Shown: piece after piece, positions 12,098 through 23,062 of the stretch
Layout: every line of letters starts with the position of its first letter
Position numbering within the stretch: position 1 is the first letter of the stretch
Source: Carex sylvatica
Lineage: Eukaryota; Streptophyta; Magnoliopsida; Poales; Cyperaceae
Direction: 5' to 3'
DNA: 64,000 bases
NCBI GenBank assembly: GCA_964058845.1
Contig: CAXKVR010000006.1
Location: 1-64,000, forward strand
Position numbers and translations under genes: made by a program
Notes under the pieces: model-generated
What the model was told of the DNA's origin: nothing
The model's input: only the letters and a program-made list of their open reading frames with translations
The model's database searches: none

Positions 12098-14030
12098 AAT
12101 AGCATCATTATAACACTATTTTCATAGTAATACAAAAATCACTATTTTTTCTCTGTTTTCATTTATTAATCTCAATTGCTCTATTCTTGTACTAATTCAT
12201 GTACGATCAAAATGCACCACATTGCATGAACTAAAAATTTATTATGTCAAAACATTTATCCTTTTATTTGGAGGTGGTCAATGGAAAGCTACTGTTCAGG
12301 CCGGAATATTAAGGATCTGTATCCTCTGTAGTACTGCACGGTGAGGCTCACAACTTTATGGTCCAAGTTTACTCTTTATCGGACCAAACTCAATTCAGTG
12401 CCTATAGACTGTACGTAGGAGTTCCCTTTAAAATTTGTATTAAATTAAAATAACGATTCGGATCATCTCATTCTATGAATAGTTCCTCTATGGTAATACA
12501 TATGACACAAATTCAAACATTAAAAAGGGCTTTGTTTCAGGCCAATCAACACTGACTAAAAACTAAAAACTGTGTGTTTGATCTATCCTTGGTTTACTGA
12601 CAAGTGACAACTCCAATTAAGAAATCATATACAACTCAGAGCTGAACTAGAAAATTTTAATAGGAGTAACTAAAATATAAAATGTATAATATATTGTAGG
12701 TGAGATTTGAACTCGAGTTCTCTCAACCACAAAATTGAGTTTTAATCATTGAGCTACAACTAAATATTTATTATTTATTAAGAGAGATTAGACCACATAA
12801 AAAATTAAAAATAAAATAAAATTTAATTAAATTTCTATATACATAATTAAAAAATTTAAATTATAGAAATGACTTAGCTATCTTTAATTAGGTCTTAGAT
12901 CCAACCCAATACAAATTAAGTTTCACATTATATAATACAGTGCCAATAAAATACCTAGTGAGTAATTACTTGTTCGAATCCCGAATAACTATTTCACATT
13001 AAAAGAGCAATTAAATAATGTGACCGAACTTTTCTAAATATTTTTTTGAACAAATTATAAGGACCGATGCGAGCCACACTAGAATTTGGACGACGGATCA
13101 GGGTCCGGGCTTGCTATGTATCCGAATCATCCCAGATACTTTTGACTCAAGCAAATTTGAACGGACGGCTCAGATTAACTCAAAACATTGCCTATTCAGA
13201 GATGGCGCAGTGATAGGGCCGTAAACGGATCAAATATTATCTGATTTCGTCTGAATTTGAATCCAAAATATTACTCAAATTATCCAATCTATATTTGTAT
13301 ATGAAATTACCTATATCTGTATCCGTATCTGAAATATTATGATAGATAAGAATACAGTTTGATTTTAACTATCCGTAACTATCTGTATCTGACTGTTTAT
13401 ATCACTGAACCACAACAAAGATACTTTCTATTATTAAATTAATTTATTAAACTGCATACACATACCAATCATTTATAAGCTGTATATATATATATATTAT
13501 GATGAACAATTTAACACTACGACTTAATTAGTGACTATTATTTTGATAATATAATATATGTATTATAACCAACAAACTTATTATGAAAAATATTAGATCT
13601 AATTTATGAATAAATAAATTATATTTAGATTTATTAGAATATAGTTTATTTTTAATTATCTAAATTATATTCATATCCGTATTCGCATCCGTATATGTTT
13701 AATATATGATTCATATTCGTATCCGAAACTATCCATATTAGTATCCATATTCAAAAAATTATGACAGATAAGGATACAATTTGAGCATTATCCGATCCAT
13801 ATCCGACCGTTTACATCGATACACAGAGGCAGTATTATTTGTGCATTGAGATTCGTGCCAAGTTAAAAGAACGATCCTGGACCGTCTGTTTCCAATTTGC
13901 TTGAGTCAGGTACGTAGCTGGGGTGATCCGAATCGCTTGATATGAACCAGACTGGATCTGATCGGTTAGCGGATTAGTCCGTCTCCAGTCTTTAATCCAC
14001 CATATATCCACAGAAGATAAGCGGGTGGTT
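12098..14030. other. Intergenic with SINE-like and hAT-like remnants
   Basis: On the minus strand at about 12,690-12,770 a tRNA-like head is readable: TAGCTCAATGATTAA (A-box-like), then about 30 bp on, GAGTTCAAATC (B-box-like), as in plant SINEs. At about 13,214-13,830 an AT-rich block is bordered by GTAAACGG and its complement CCGTTTAC. It contains a direct repeat of about 90 bp (13,310-13,402 and 13,726-13,815) built on ATCCGTATC words, resembling hAT-derived MITEs. No gene was seen. Confidence 0.45.
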
Positions 14031-14038
14031 TGCTCCGG

Positions 14039-14998
14039 CAGTACAGGTGTTTCTTTACTTTAGCTAATTATTTTGAACTGTATTCATTATCGATGTTTTA
14101 GTTGCTCCTGGCAAAGCTAAGTTTTTGTCGCTAAAGCAAGAAATTATGGGTATCATCTGTTATGATGGACAGATTTACTGAACCTACTAGCTGTAACTTA
14201 ACAGTTTCATATATGAAACCAGCTTATAGACTTTTTAAAAAATATATATAATAAATTCTCTTATTTATACATATGAAGCTAAATCTGTACAAGTTTTTCT
14301 CTACATCTGTAGTATATTACTTTTTCGTTCTATATATTTTTTCTGTGTGAACTTTTTAGACTGATATTCTAAATTACCCTCCACAGCCTTTTATGTTAAT
14401 TGTTTCTTTCACTAAAGCTGAAACAACAACAGGTGTACATAAAAGTCATAAAGCAATATCTGATGCTGAAATTTAATCTTATCTTCAAAAAAATCATAAG
14501 CTTTCAGTACAAATTCTGATATTGAATCAAGATTCTTTTGTTAAAAAACCTTCAATATTCATTCCATATTACATTAAAAAGGAAGAAAAATAACCAACAT
14601 ATTGCCTACTACACTAAAACGAAAATCTATAATAAGTTAAACCAAAGATGAGTTAGTTTCCCTGCACAATTGTTGACACTATACCATAACATCACCAAAA
14701 AAAAATAACATTTACAGTTTTGATCCTATATTTTGTCTATATGAAGCCACATTCTAAATAAATAAATAAATACTGGTACAAAATTTTTGGAACAACAAAA
14801 TAATACACCTCAGTACTTGTGTAGATGTACCTCATGTCAATCCTAGAAAATAACAACATATCGATTCTTTCATGTAGCTGATCAATCCTGCCAATTTCTT
14901 GCTTTAGCGACAAAGACTTAGCTTTACCTGGAGCAACCAAAACATCGATAATGAATACAGTTCAAAATAATTATCTAAAGTAAAGAAACACATGTACT
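14039..14998. repeat. Inverted repeat of about 110-bp arms around a 740-bp duplicated core
   Basis: The left arm (14,039-14,145, plus strand) and right arm (14,886-14,998, minus strand) are near-identical. They include TTGAACTGTATTCATTATCG, the TTGCTCC(T/A)GG(C/T)AAAGCTAAG block and GCTAAAGCAAGAAATT. The arm sequence can be read as a peptide VAPGKAKSLSLKQEI. The enclosed core (about 14,105-14,880) recurs at about 25,806-26,545 with about 95% similarity by eye. The right arm recurs at 42,945-43,035. Confidence 0.8.
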
Positions 14999-15266
14999 GC
15001 ATATTCATCCAACAGGTCATTGAATCAGTACCAACCACAGAAACTGTTAAGCTCCTACTTTTATTCTGTACTGCATATCAAGTAAAACAAAGAGATATTC
15101 TAGAAGCAAGTCTCATCATGATTCTGAAATCTCCATATAGCTGCTGTTGTTGCCTGCTGCACAAGAAAATGAAGATCAAATCAGGAAAAGACAAACTATA
15201 ATACCATAATAGCAGACAACTTGCATAAAGAATTATTCAAGAAGCGTTTTTGAACAATGCCAACCT

Positions 15267-17389
15267 CTATTTGTTATGATTTGTGATACCCAAGTTCACA
15301 GCCATCAGCATCTTCTTTTCAACGTAGTCAGCATATGTATGCACCGATAGATCGTTCTGATAACAAAACAGTGTCATTCATCGCAGAATTTCTCAAAACA
15401 AAAATTATAAAAAAATGCAAAAGATTTTTCAAATCACCTCACGACAGTATCTGGGTATAAGCTCCTCCTCCGATTGTTCACCCTGCATTAGGACGAAAAT
15501 TAAAAAGAAAATAGAAAGTCAGTTGATTATAAAAATTACAGGCAGAACAATTTGTTCAAATGAAACGGTGAAGAAATATACCTTGGTAGCAGCATTGATG
15601 TATTTCTTGACATCATCAATCTTGAAAGAAAAGATTAGGTAACAAAGAGTCAGCCTCCCATGTTAGATCACGAAATTTACAAGTTTACAGTTAAGGATTA
15701 AACACAAATAAAGAATAACCCAAAAAAGCTTACAGCATATTTAAGTCCCATAGATTCCAGGTTTTCTCCTCTCCTGAGCTTGCCTTCGATTATATTAGAG
15801 TAAACGGGGAAGGAGGCAGCATCATTCTCCTTAATTTCAATCATCACTTCCTTGAAATCCCTCTAGATTGACAGAAGGAAGTACATTCATTTGATTAGCT
15901 TAAATATTATCAAGCCCCAGAAAAAAGCATAGAATAAAAGAAATAGAAAAACAGAACCTTTTCTCTCACAACTTCCTGGAAGACCTTAGTATATATTGGT
16001 ACCCGCTCTTTCTTCTCCTGTTCACTTAACTTCAAATTCAGTGTTTCCTGAGACAGACAAATGAACATTATTTCCACAAAGTAGATGATGAAAAGAAATA
16101 TAAACAAGAAAAAGAGATGAACCTGAATGGCCTTAGTCAATAACAAAGGTACAATGTGCTGGCGTTCCGTTTCCCACTTGTTTATAGCATCATTGGCTAT
16201 TCTCCGTGCAACTGACCAACTTGTGTCCCACTGAACCATGAAAAGCGATTGAATTATATTTGTGAGAAACTAATTAATATTCATTGAATCTAGTCAATGT
16301 CCTAACAATATAAAAGAAAAAGAACCCTCAGCTTGATTGTATTTCAAGCAAAAATTTTTTTTTCCAAAAGATGTGTTTCCTTATTTTTGCCAACAAATTT
16401 CCAAAAGATGTGGTAATGTATAAAGCATATACCTCAAATGAGGATTGTAACATCTTGTAACATTTCTGCATAGCAAGATCGGCGTCATGGGAAAGGAAAA
16501 GATTGGAATATTCACCAATTAGCTCACCATCGCAAAACTGAAAAAAAGGTAAACAGAAAACGGATGGTATTTATTGCTAATATTCCTCGTACATATGGAG
16601 TTATCTCTTGTTCTACTACAATTAATTATTCTATTATAGCACGACTCTTAGAATTCTGTTTCGGTCAAAATGGACGTTTGCTATTCCATTTTAGTTTTGT
16701 TTTATACTTAATCTATAAGGGAACAGTAAGTTTATGATGGAAAGATGTTTATGGTTGGTTTGTTCACAAAGGAAAATATATATTTGCTCCCTACCAAGTA
16801 CCAAGCAAGCAATTCTATTCTAGGGAGTATTAGTAATGGAATCAAAATTGAATATTCCATTTTGATTTTGAACCCTCTAAAACATAATATATAGGATGAA
16901 CTGAACTGAGCTGAAAGAGTTGAGAAATTAAGTGTCATTACCATAATGTCCCCAACATATAGGCGCTGGTAGTCGGTATAAGGACCCGGATTTCTGCGCA
17001 GGATCCATCCCTTTTCTTTGAAGTCATCAATCTCCTTTGCGGGAGATTTATAAGTAAGGCCTTTAGAAGACTAAAAAATAAATAATAAATAATTAAAGCC
17101 AAATATTCATCAATATATCTACTGAGAAATGAATTGATAAGGTTTTTAAGAGCTAGCGGAAGTGACTCACGCGATAGTAATCCTTTTCTCGGGCTATGCA
17201 ACCCCAGTACACGTCTTGCGCGTGTTCCTTCCATACATCAAAGGGATTTATTTCGGTATCACAAGAACGACAACGACGAGCAAAATCAAACATCGTGAAA
17301 CTCTCGGACAAGAAGGAAAGCACTTTTTGTTCATTCAACTTCTTCAACTCCGAGTCCATGTCCGGAGGCTCACGGGTCGTCGTCGTCAT
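15267..17389 (-). CDS. Unrecognised nine-exon gene, 317-aa predicted protein
   Basis: The exons, read on the minus strand, are 17389-17171, 17070-16942, 16537-16433, 16230-16123, 16047-15958, 15862-15734, 15620-15582, 15482-15438 and 15356-15267 (TAG at 15269-15267). Every exon is a whole number of codons (73, 43, 35, 36, 30, 43, 13, 15, 29), all introns are phase 0 with GT-AG ends, and no stop interrupts the joined frame. This strongly supports a real, intact gene. The N-terminal exon has a possible zinc-binding pattern: CRSC at about residues 40-43, then H and C spaced as in KEHAQDVYWGC. The middle and C-terminal parts are charged and helix-prone (SEQEKKERVPIYTKVFQEVV, LRRGENLESMGLKYA, IDDVKKYINAATK). 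No signal peptide or membrane segment is seen. I do not recognise the family. The start at 17389 is the first ATG; a second in-frame ATG lies at residue 11 (MDSELKKL). Confidence 0.8.
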
Positions 17390-17797
17390 TATACTCTCCT
17401 ACTAGTACTGTTAAGAAAGAATAATATCAGCCTCAGAATATTATTCATCATAGGCTAACTTAGGCAACAAATCAAGCTAGCCTCAAATTGATAGCTGTCA
17501 AGCTATAATTAGTATCCAGCTAGATTCTTGTAATTAGGTAATAATTAGGATGTAATTAGACAATATATTCTGCCAATGCAAAATAGAAAATAGCCAAACG
17601 GCTAGTAGTGTAATTTAGACTTATATATACACGATACACTCATGTACAGAACATGTAATTAATTAAAAAAAATAATCAAGAATAATTGTTCATCATTTTC
17701 TCTGCTCTTTAAATTTCCACAAGTCCCGAGCCCAAGAACCCCCCTCTCTCTCTTTCCTCCGTTCTTTGCCAAACCCTAGAAGCTGGAGGCAGCAGGA
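17390..17797. promoter_or_regulatory. Intergenic promoter-like region between the nine-exon gene and a small plus-strand frame
   Basis: Toward the plus strand, a pyrimidine-rich tract (CCCCCCTCTCTCTCTTTCC at about 17,740-17,758) is followed by a telo-box-like AAACCCTAG at 17,771, both common in leaders of plant translation-related genes. Toward the minus strand it must supply the promoter of the nine-exon gene. It is about 400 bp long, so a shared promoter is possible. This is inference only. Confidence 0.3.
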
Positions 17798-17935
17798 ATG
17801 ATTTTACGGCGCGATTGCGATGCATATCGCGTGGCATTAGATTTAAGGTTACGTTCGCATTTAATGAAGGCCGTCGGATTCATTAAGCATCAACACGGCA
17901 TCTATGTCTATGGATTCTTAATGGGCTTTCTGTAA
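17798..17935 (+). CDS. Small ORF of 45 codons behind a leader-like region
   Basis: The ATG at 17,798 follows the CT-rich, telo-box-bearing sequence, and the frame runs to TAA at 17,933-17,935. The peptide begins MILRRDCDAYRVALDLRLRS and has many arginines. Base composition is higher in G+C than the surroundings. It may be the truncated first exon of a lost gene rather than a functional small gene. I do not recognise it. Confidence 0.25.
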   Translation: MILRRDCDAYRVALDLRLRSHLMKAVGFIKHQHGIYVYGFLMGFL

Positions 17936-18155
17936 TATGTATGGAAGAATTTATATGGGCCCTATTTAAGCCCAAAATGTGTTTATGTCGATTGTAGACA
18001 GATCCATGGACCTTCGGTACAACAAAGATCAGAGTTGATCATATGTATTATTTCGTTCCTGCAGATCTCGGCCGTTTATTTCAGATGGAGCGGTCGAAAC
18101 TAATCCTGACTGTATATTATTTGTCCATAGTCCATACCTACCGACTCTTAATCTG

Positions 18156-19387
18156 GAATTTTTTTCATAAACCATAATTAATAAACGAAAAATTAGGAAA
18201 TCAATATGATTGTTTTTTTTTTTTTTTAAACATAAGGACCGGACGGTCCGTCCGGTCTCTAATTTTTTTTTCTCCAGACCGGACGGACCGTTTGGTCTCT
18301 ACTTTTTATTTTTTATTTTTCACGAGAAACCTGCCACAGAAAATCCGTCGAAAAAAAAAATTCCCAGACCTGACGGATCATCCGGTCTCAAGTTTTTTTT
18401 TTTTTTTTTATTTTTTAATTTTTTTTTTCATATGCGACCACAGAAGATCCCTTCCTGCTTTTTTTTTTCGCTCGATCTCCTTGTTTATTTAATTTTTTTA
18501 ACCCGACTACTCTTCTCTCTTTTCTGCGTCACACTTCTCCATTTTTTTTCTTCCTTCATTCTTCCTCTTACTTTTCTACTCATTCAATTTTTTTTTCGAA
18601 CTCTCAAAGCTTATGTAATTTCTATTATAATTACATAGGTTTGTATAATTTTAAAAGGAGAATAAGAAGAGCTTCAAATCTACAAGTTTCGTTAGATATG
18701 TATTAATTCTTTTATTTTTGAGAAGAATAAATCAATTGTCTGTTGGAGGAAGGAAGAAGATGGATATTTATATTAAAAAAAAAACATGGAGACTGAATTC
18801 CTAATTCGACCTCCAATTAAAATTATCGGGCCAATAATAGTTCAGTCATAGTACTAATAATTATTTCTTTAAAAAAATTAAAAAATTTACTTTATCTTTA
18901 CGTTGAAATTATTTCTTCAGTCAAAAATAAATTTGAATGAGAAAGAAAGTAAGAAGAAGAATGAAGGAAGAAAAAAATAGGGAAGTGTGACGCAGAAAAG
19001 AGAGAGGAGGAGTCGGGTTAAGAAAATTAAATAAACAGGGAGACCGAGCGAAAAAAAAGCAGGAAGGGATCTTCTGTGGCCGCATATGAAAAAAAAAAAA
19101 TTTAAAAACTTCAAAAAAAAAAAAAAAAACTTGAGACCGGATAGTCCGTCCGGTCTGAGAAATTTTTTTTTTCGACGGATTTTCTGTGGCAGGTTTCTCG
19201 TGAAAAACAAAAAAAAATGAAAAAAAAAAGAAAAAAAGTGGAGACCGAACGGTCCGTCCGGTTTGGAGAAAAAAAAAATTGGAGACCGGACGGACCGTCC
19301 GGTCCTTATGGTTTAAAAAAAAAAAAAAAACAATCATATTGGTTTTCTAATTTTTCATTTATTAATTATGGTTTGTGAAAAAATTTC
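18156..19387. mobile_element. Foldback Mutator-like element, 1,232 bp, 9-bp target duplication
   Basis: The element is flanked by identical CTTAATCTG at 18,147-18,155 and 19,388-19,396. The arms (about 18,156-18,605 and about 18,918-19,387) are inverted copies of about 450 bp, separated by about 310 bp. Each arm contains three palindrome-like words of the type GACCGGACGGTCCGTCCGGTC minus its last base, homopolymer T or A runs, and matching unique blocks such as ACCACAGAAGATCCCTTCCT and TTCTGCGTCACACTTC. Long apparent reading frames in both arms are homopolymer artefacts (F/K-rich), not genes. The whole unit could fold into a very long hairpin. Confidence 0.85.
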
Positions 19388-20217
19388 CTTAATCTGAATC
19401 TAAAATGATTTGAGTTACTTCAAACTAATATCTATATCTACCAGCTATGTTTGCAAATCCCCGGGGTTCTTTTTTTTCTATTTCTTTTATTCTATGCTTT
19501 TCTGAGGCATATTGAATTTTATTATTATTGCTATTATTATTTTTATTTATGCAAATTGAATTGTTTAAATTCGCGTAACTATTTTACCGACACTATTAGC
19601 TCACTAGCTCAGTCTTTTCAATCCATACATGTCACACTACTATCAGCTCATTAGCTCAGTCTTTTCAATCCATACATGTCATACAGAGCTACTGACACTT
19701 ATTAGTTGAAAGGAACTAAACAAGAGTGCCATGTTAATCAAATGTAAATATTAAATAAATTTTCCTAAAATAAATAAAGCAGCACCAATTAATCTTCTTA
19801 GAATATTATCATACGAAATAATATCTCAATCCAACTATTTATTTTTTCTTATATAATGCAATATTCATTTTAATCTTCTTAGAATATTATCATATGTTGG
19901 CGTCCATCTCAATTTGTTGGATAAATCCCACAAATTGATTGATGATAGAAGATCCTTCACTTCTTCAAAAATCTTCAATCTTCTTAAAGACCAATGGCAT
20001 GACCCCTTGGTGATTCTAATCACAGTGACAAACGAATAGTTCGGGTTCAGTTAGGTAGGGTCAAAAATCCGTAATACGAATATATAATTCGAGAATGATT
20101 CGGTACAATGAATAAGCAAAGCAAAAAAACAGACAAACAGACACTATAATTCTCTGAGGTGTTGTATCAACCTAAAGGCAAACATCAACAGGAACTCCCC
20201 TCCAGTACCAACCCACC
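19388..20217. other. Intergenic; small tandem duplication at 19,589-19,684
   Basis: The block containing AGCTCAGTCTTTTCAATCCA occurs twice in tandem (about 19,604 and 19,652; unit about 48 bp). A second pair of related words, AATCTTCTTAGAATATTATC, lies at about 19,790 and 19,873. No gene was found. Confidence 0.6.
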
Positions 20218-20932
20218 TAGTGGTTTGCTTTTACCCGCCCGGGTCGGACCCGACCCGTACCCGCCCGTGCCCGTTATCCGGGTTACCCGTGCTCGAGCCC
20301 GGGTATGGGTCGGGTAAACGGGTACACGGGTACGGGTAAAAAACGGGTAGGGTACGATTTTTTGGTTTAAAACCCGACCAAACCCGGTCCGATTTAAGTC
20401 CGACCCGACCCGACCCGACCCGACCAACCCGACCCGGACTCGGACCCGACCCCGACATGTACCCGACCCCGTACCCGACCCGTACCCGACCCGTACCCGT
20501 TAAAAAATTCAAAAAAATTCAAAAAAATTCAAAAAAATTCAGAAAAATTCAAAAAAATTCAAAAAAATTCAAAAAAATTCAAAAAAATTCAAAAAAAATT
20601 CAAAAAAATTCAGAAAAAATTCAAAAAAATTCAAAAAAATTCAAATTTTTTTGAAATTTCGAATTTGCCGCCTAAAAAAAAAAAAAAAAAAAAAAAACAG
20701 AAAAAAACAGAAAAAAAAAAAAAAAAAAGGGTACCCGACCCGGACCGCCCTACCCGTGCCGGGTACCACGGGCACGGGTAAAACTCGGGTCGGGTACGGT
20801 TTTTGAAAATTATACCAGAGTATACCCGCCCCGAGATACCCGTTTACCCGACCTACCCGTACCCGACCCAAACCCGTACCCGACCCCGGGTAAACCCGGT
20901 CCGCCCGAACCCGGTCCGAGAGCACAGCTCTA
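20218..20932. mobile_element. Non-autonomous hAT element, 715 bp, 8-bp target duplication
   Basis: The flanks are identical AACCCACC at 20,210-20,217 and 20,933-20,940. The ends are TAGTGGTTTGCT on the left and, complementing the right end, TAGAGCTGTGCT (9 of 12 match), the typical hAT TAG start. Both subterminal regions are arrays of ACCCG/CGGGT words, in both orientations (20,232-20,500 and 20,729-20,920). The centre is a decamer array (see next entry) and poly-A runs. The long frames here are repeat artefacts. Confidence 0.85.
20503..20645. repeat. Decamer tandem array inside the hAT element
   Basis: About 14 copies of a 10-bp unit TTCAAAAAAA, with occasional TTCAGAAAAA and one- or two-base length variants. 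It is followed by two A-rich runs at about 20,677-20,728. It forms the AT-rich centre of an otherwise GC-rich element. Confidence 0.85.
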
Positions 20933-20940
20933 AACCCACC

Positions 20941-21824
20941 CACCCCCCCACCCACCCAAATTCACATACGCAGAATTCGCTCCCCTTGTACCACCTAGAA
21001 GAATTAAAGAAAAGAAATGGCACAAAGAAATGTACAATTTGATTGTGTACCTAAGAAACGGTGGAGTTGTTGGTACCAAAGGCAGTACCTAGTACCTACA
21101 TTGACCAGAGAATCTTCATATCTGAGATGCCTTAGAGCAAATAAAACCTAATCTTCACGGCCATGCCGGTGCCATCCACAAAAATGTAGTGAGTGTTTTT
21201 GGTCATGAGGATGTCTCGCACAAGAGATTAGATGAATTGAAGGTCCTTCTCAGCATTTTTAGTACCGACTCAAAACTCCAACTTCTCAATAGGTATTGAC
21301 AGTGTCACTAAAACAAAAATCAATCCCAGAATGTGCAACAAGAATGCAAAAAAATTGGTATAAAATATTTATAGTAAGAAGCAAAAGGTTTTATTGCTTA
21401 ACTTTAATAGCAAAATTATCTTAATTTTCAATTTCTAAAGTTTTTTTTGGCTTTAATTTGATAACAGTTGTCAAAAGTGTCAATTTAATGATCCCTGGTC
21501 AATGTTATGAATTTTCATACTGCATACTGCTATAAACATATACTTCTCCTATTTGTTATGAATCAACAATGCTTTATTAGTACAATTTGCTACAGGGATA
21601 CTAATACAAGAAATACTGCATACTGCTATCATAGTAGCATGGTTGTCTTGCAATCAATCGGACATATAATTTTATGAATTATATATCTCTAGGAAATAGC
21701 CTGATTAAACCAAGGCATTTGCAAGCATAAGCTAGAAAATACCCAGCTTTTGCTACGTCATACAAATTAGAACAGAATAATGAACAAAAATACTAAAAAT
21801 TCATAGCGAAAATAGATAGATAAC
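20941..21824. other. Intergenic, with an unrecognised coding-like relic
   Basis: On the minus strand near 21,223-21,146 the frame reads VRDILMTKNTHYIFVDGTG and continues to MAVKIRF, with upstream in-frame pieces (IPIEKLEF, VGTKNAEKDLQFI) separated by stops. It looks like decayed coding sequence from a gene I cannot name. The rest is AT-rich with no features. Confidence 0.35.
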
Positions 21825-21909
21825 CTTTCCAGTTGTAGTATTGGTTCTCAATGTCAACATCATGCTCTTCAGGTTCTTCGTCTGAGTACTCAAATCCATC
21901 ATCCTCCAT
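21825..21909 (-). pseudogene. COP9 signalosome subunit 2 (CSN2) exon-1 fragment
   Basis: The minus-strand frame from the ATG at 21,909 reads MEDDGFEYSDEEPEEHDVDI then ENQYYNWK and ends at a GT (21,824-21,823) in the same place as the family's first exon end (…QYYNSKG). This acidic N-terminus is highly characteristic of CSN2/FUS12, a scaffold subunit of the COP9 signalosome that removes NEDD8 from cullins. Upstream the frame continues as LTEDPD, with no MASDA-type start. No second exon was found downstream, so this is a detached exon, probably captured or left by duplication. Confidence 0.75.
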
Positions 21910-22880
21910 ATCTGGATCTTCAGTCAAAAGATAAAACACGAAATTAACATCAGCGATGCCAAAAGTTTAAGAAAGCATCAACGAAATAAAAAAAAAGATG
22001 AATTCACAGAGAAAACACGCTTATACATGCAACAAGTACGCAATATAATTTAAAGTGATTAAGGATGTCAAAAGTTTCAAATTTACAACTGGACAAACCC
22101 AAATCCTCGAGGAGATGGAGGAAGGGAAGGTGTCATTGGCCGCGTCACCATTTTCATTTATCTTTTTTTTCCCATATAAGAGTCAGGGAGAGGGATGAAA
22201 GGAAGGTGTGGTTTAGTGTAGGGTTTAACAGGTGGAATTAAGGAGCGAGGAGAAACGGGAGATGAGTGCTAGTGTTAACACTTCGGGGCAGCAGAGGGGA
22301 GAGAAAATCTGACTTGGGGCAGCGGAGAGGCAGGGAGTCGAGAGGCAGGGAGACGGCAGAGAGGCAAAGAGGTAGCCAAGGTAGGGAAGGAAATAGAAAA
22401 GAAACAATGTGTCTGAATGCATTGGGAAGATGCGAAACGCACGTTTGAACTTGCAATGGCGGGGATATTTACCTGGAGGCAATGAGCGTGGAGAAAAACA
22501 GTAGGAACGCGCAGGAAGAGAGAAAAAAAGATAAAAGGCTGGAGAAAAACGCACAACGCGTCCTCTCGTTATTATAGATGAAATAATTTCTATATAACTT
22601 GTTATGTGGCGAGTGCGTTGCAAACTAAAATTGGACTTTTATGTGTTTGGGAACATGAAATAGATTCATAATATAAAAAATAATGTTAATGGCTGAGATT
22701 GAGATATGTTTTTGATGAATGGTTAGGATCTTTTCAGTTGATGACTCATATTCTCTCTAGACAGATAGATGCTTGGATCTCCAAAAATCCGTGATTTTTA
22801 TTTTTACTCCAAAAAATAAATATTTTATTATAAATAACCACGGTCTGAAAGCAATTTTAGAAATGCTCAAAACGTGAAAA
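21910..22880. other. Intergenic, partly GA-rich
   Basis: A purine-rich tract (about 22,180-22,560) may be the former promoter/leader that accompanied the CSN2 exon fragment. Several overlapping frames occur here on both strands, but they reflect the composition and none resembles a known protein. Confidence 0.4.
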
Positions 22881-22884
22881 ATAT

Positions 22885-23062
22885 TTGCGTTTCTGAATTT
22901 AAATCCAGACCCGTGAATTTATTCCACGGTTTTGAATTTAAATATAGAACCGTGGATTTATTCCACGGTTTTGAATTTAAATCCTATAATTTCACGATTT
23001 TGAATTTAATCAAGAACCGTGAATTTATTTCACGGTTTTGAATTTAAAATCAGAACCGTGGA
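22885..23062. repeat. Tandem repeat of about 40 bp with internal hairpin
   Basis: Four to five units each contain a short inverted pair, CCGTGGATTTATTCCACGG or variants (CCGTGAATTTATTTCACGG), joined by TTTTGAATTTAAAT and a short AGAA linker. The hairpin stems vary together: the GTGG/CCAC and GTGA/TCAC forms are both self-complementary, an apparent compensatory pattern. Confidence 0.8.

Noticed and set aside
12690..12775. A tRNA gene on the minus strand
   Set aside because: A- and B-box-like words are present, but no cloverleaf with acceptor stem or anticodon loop can be drawn. SINE head more likely.
18210..19337. Long F/K-rich frames on both strands within the foldback element
   Set aside because: They consist of homopolymer T/A runs and inverted copies of each other. 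No protein family is recognisable.
20185..20955. Several frames rich in G, R, V, P, T around the ACCCG repeats
   Set aside because: They arise from the subterminal repeats of the hAT element and have no conserved motifs.
22225..22623. Four overlapping frames on both strands in the GA-rich region
   Set aside because: Composition effect: all are R/G/E- or S/L/P/F-rich, with no domain.
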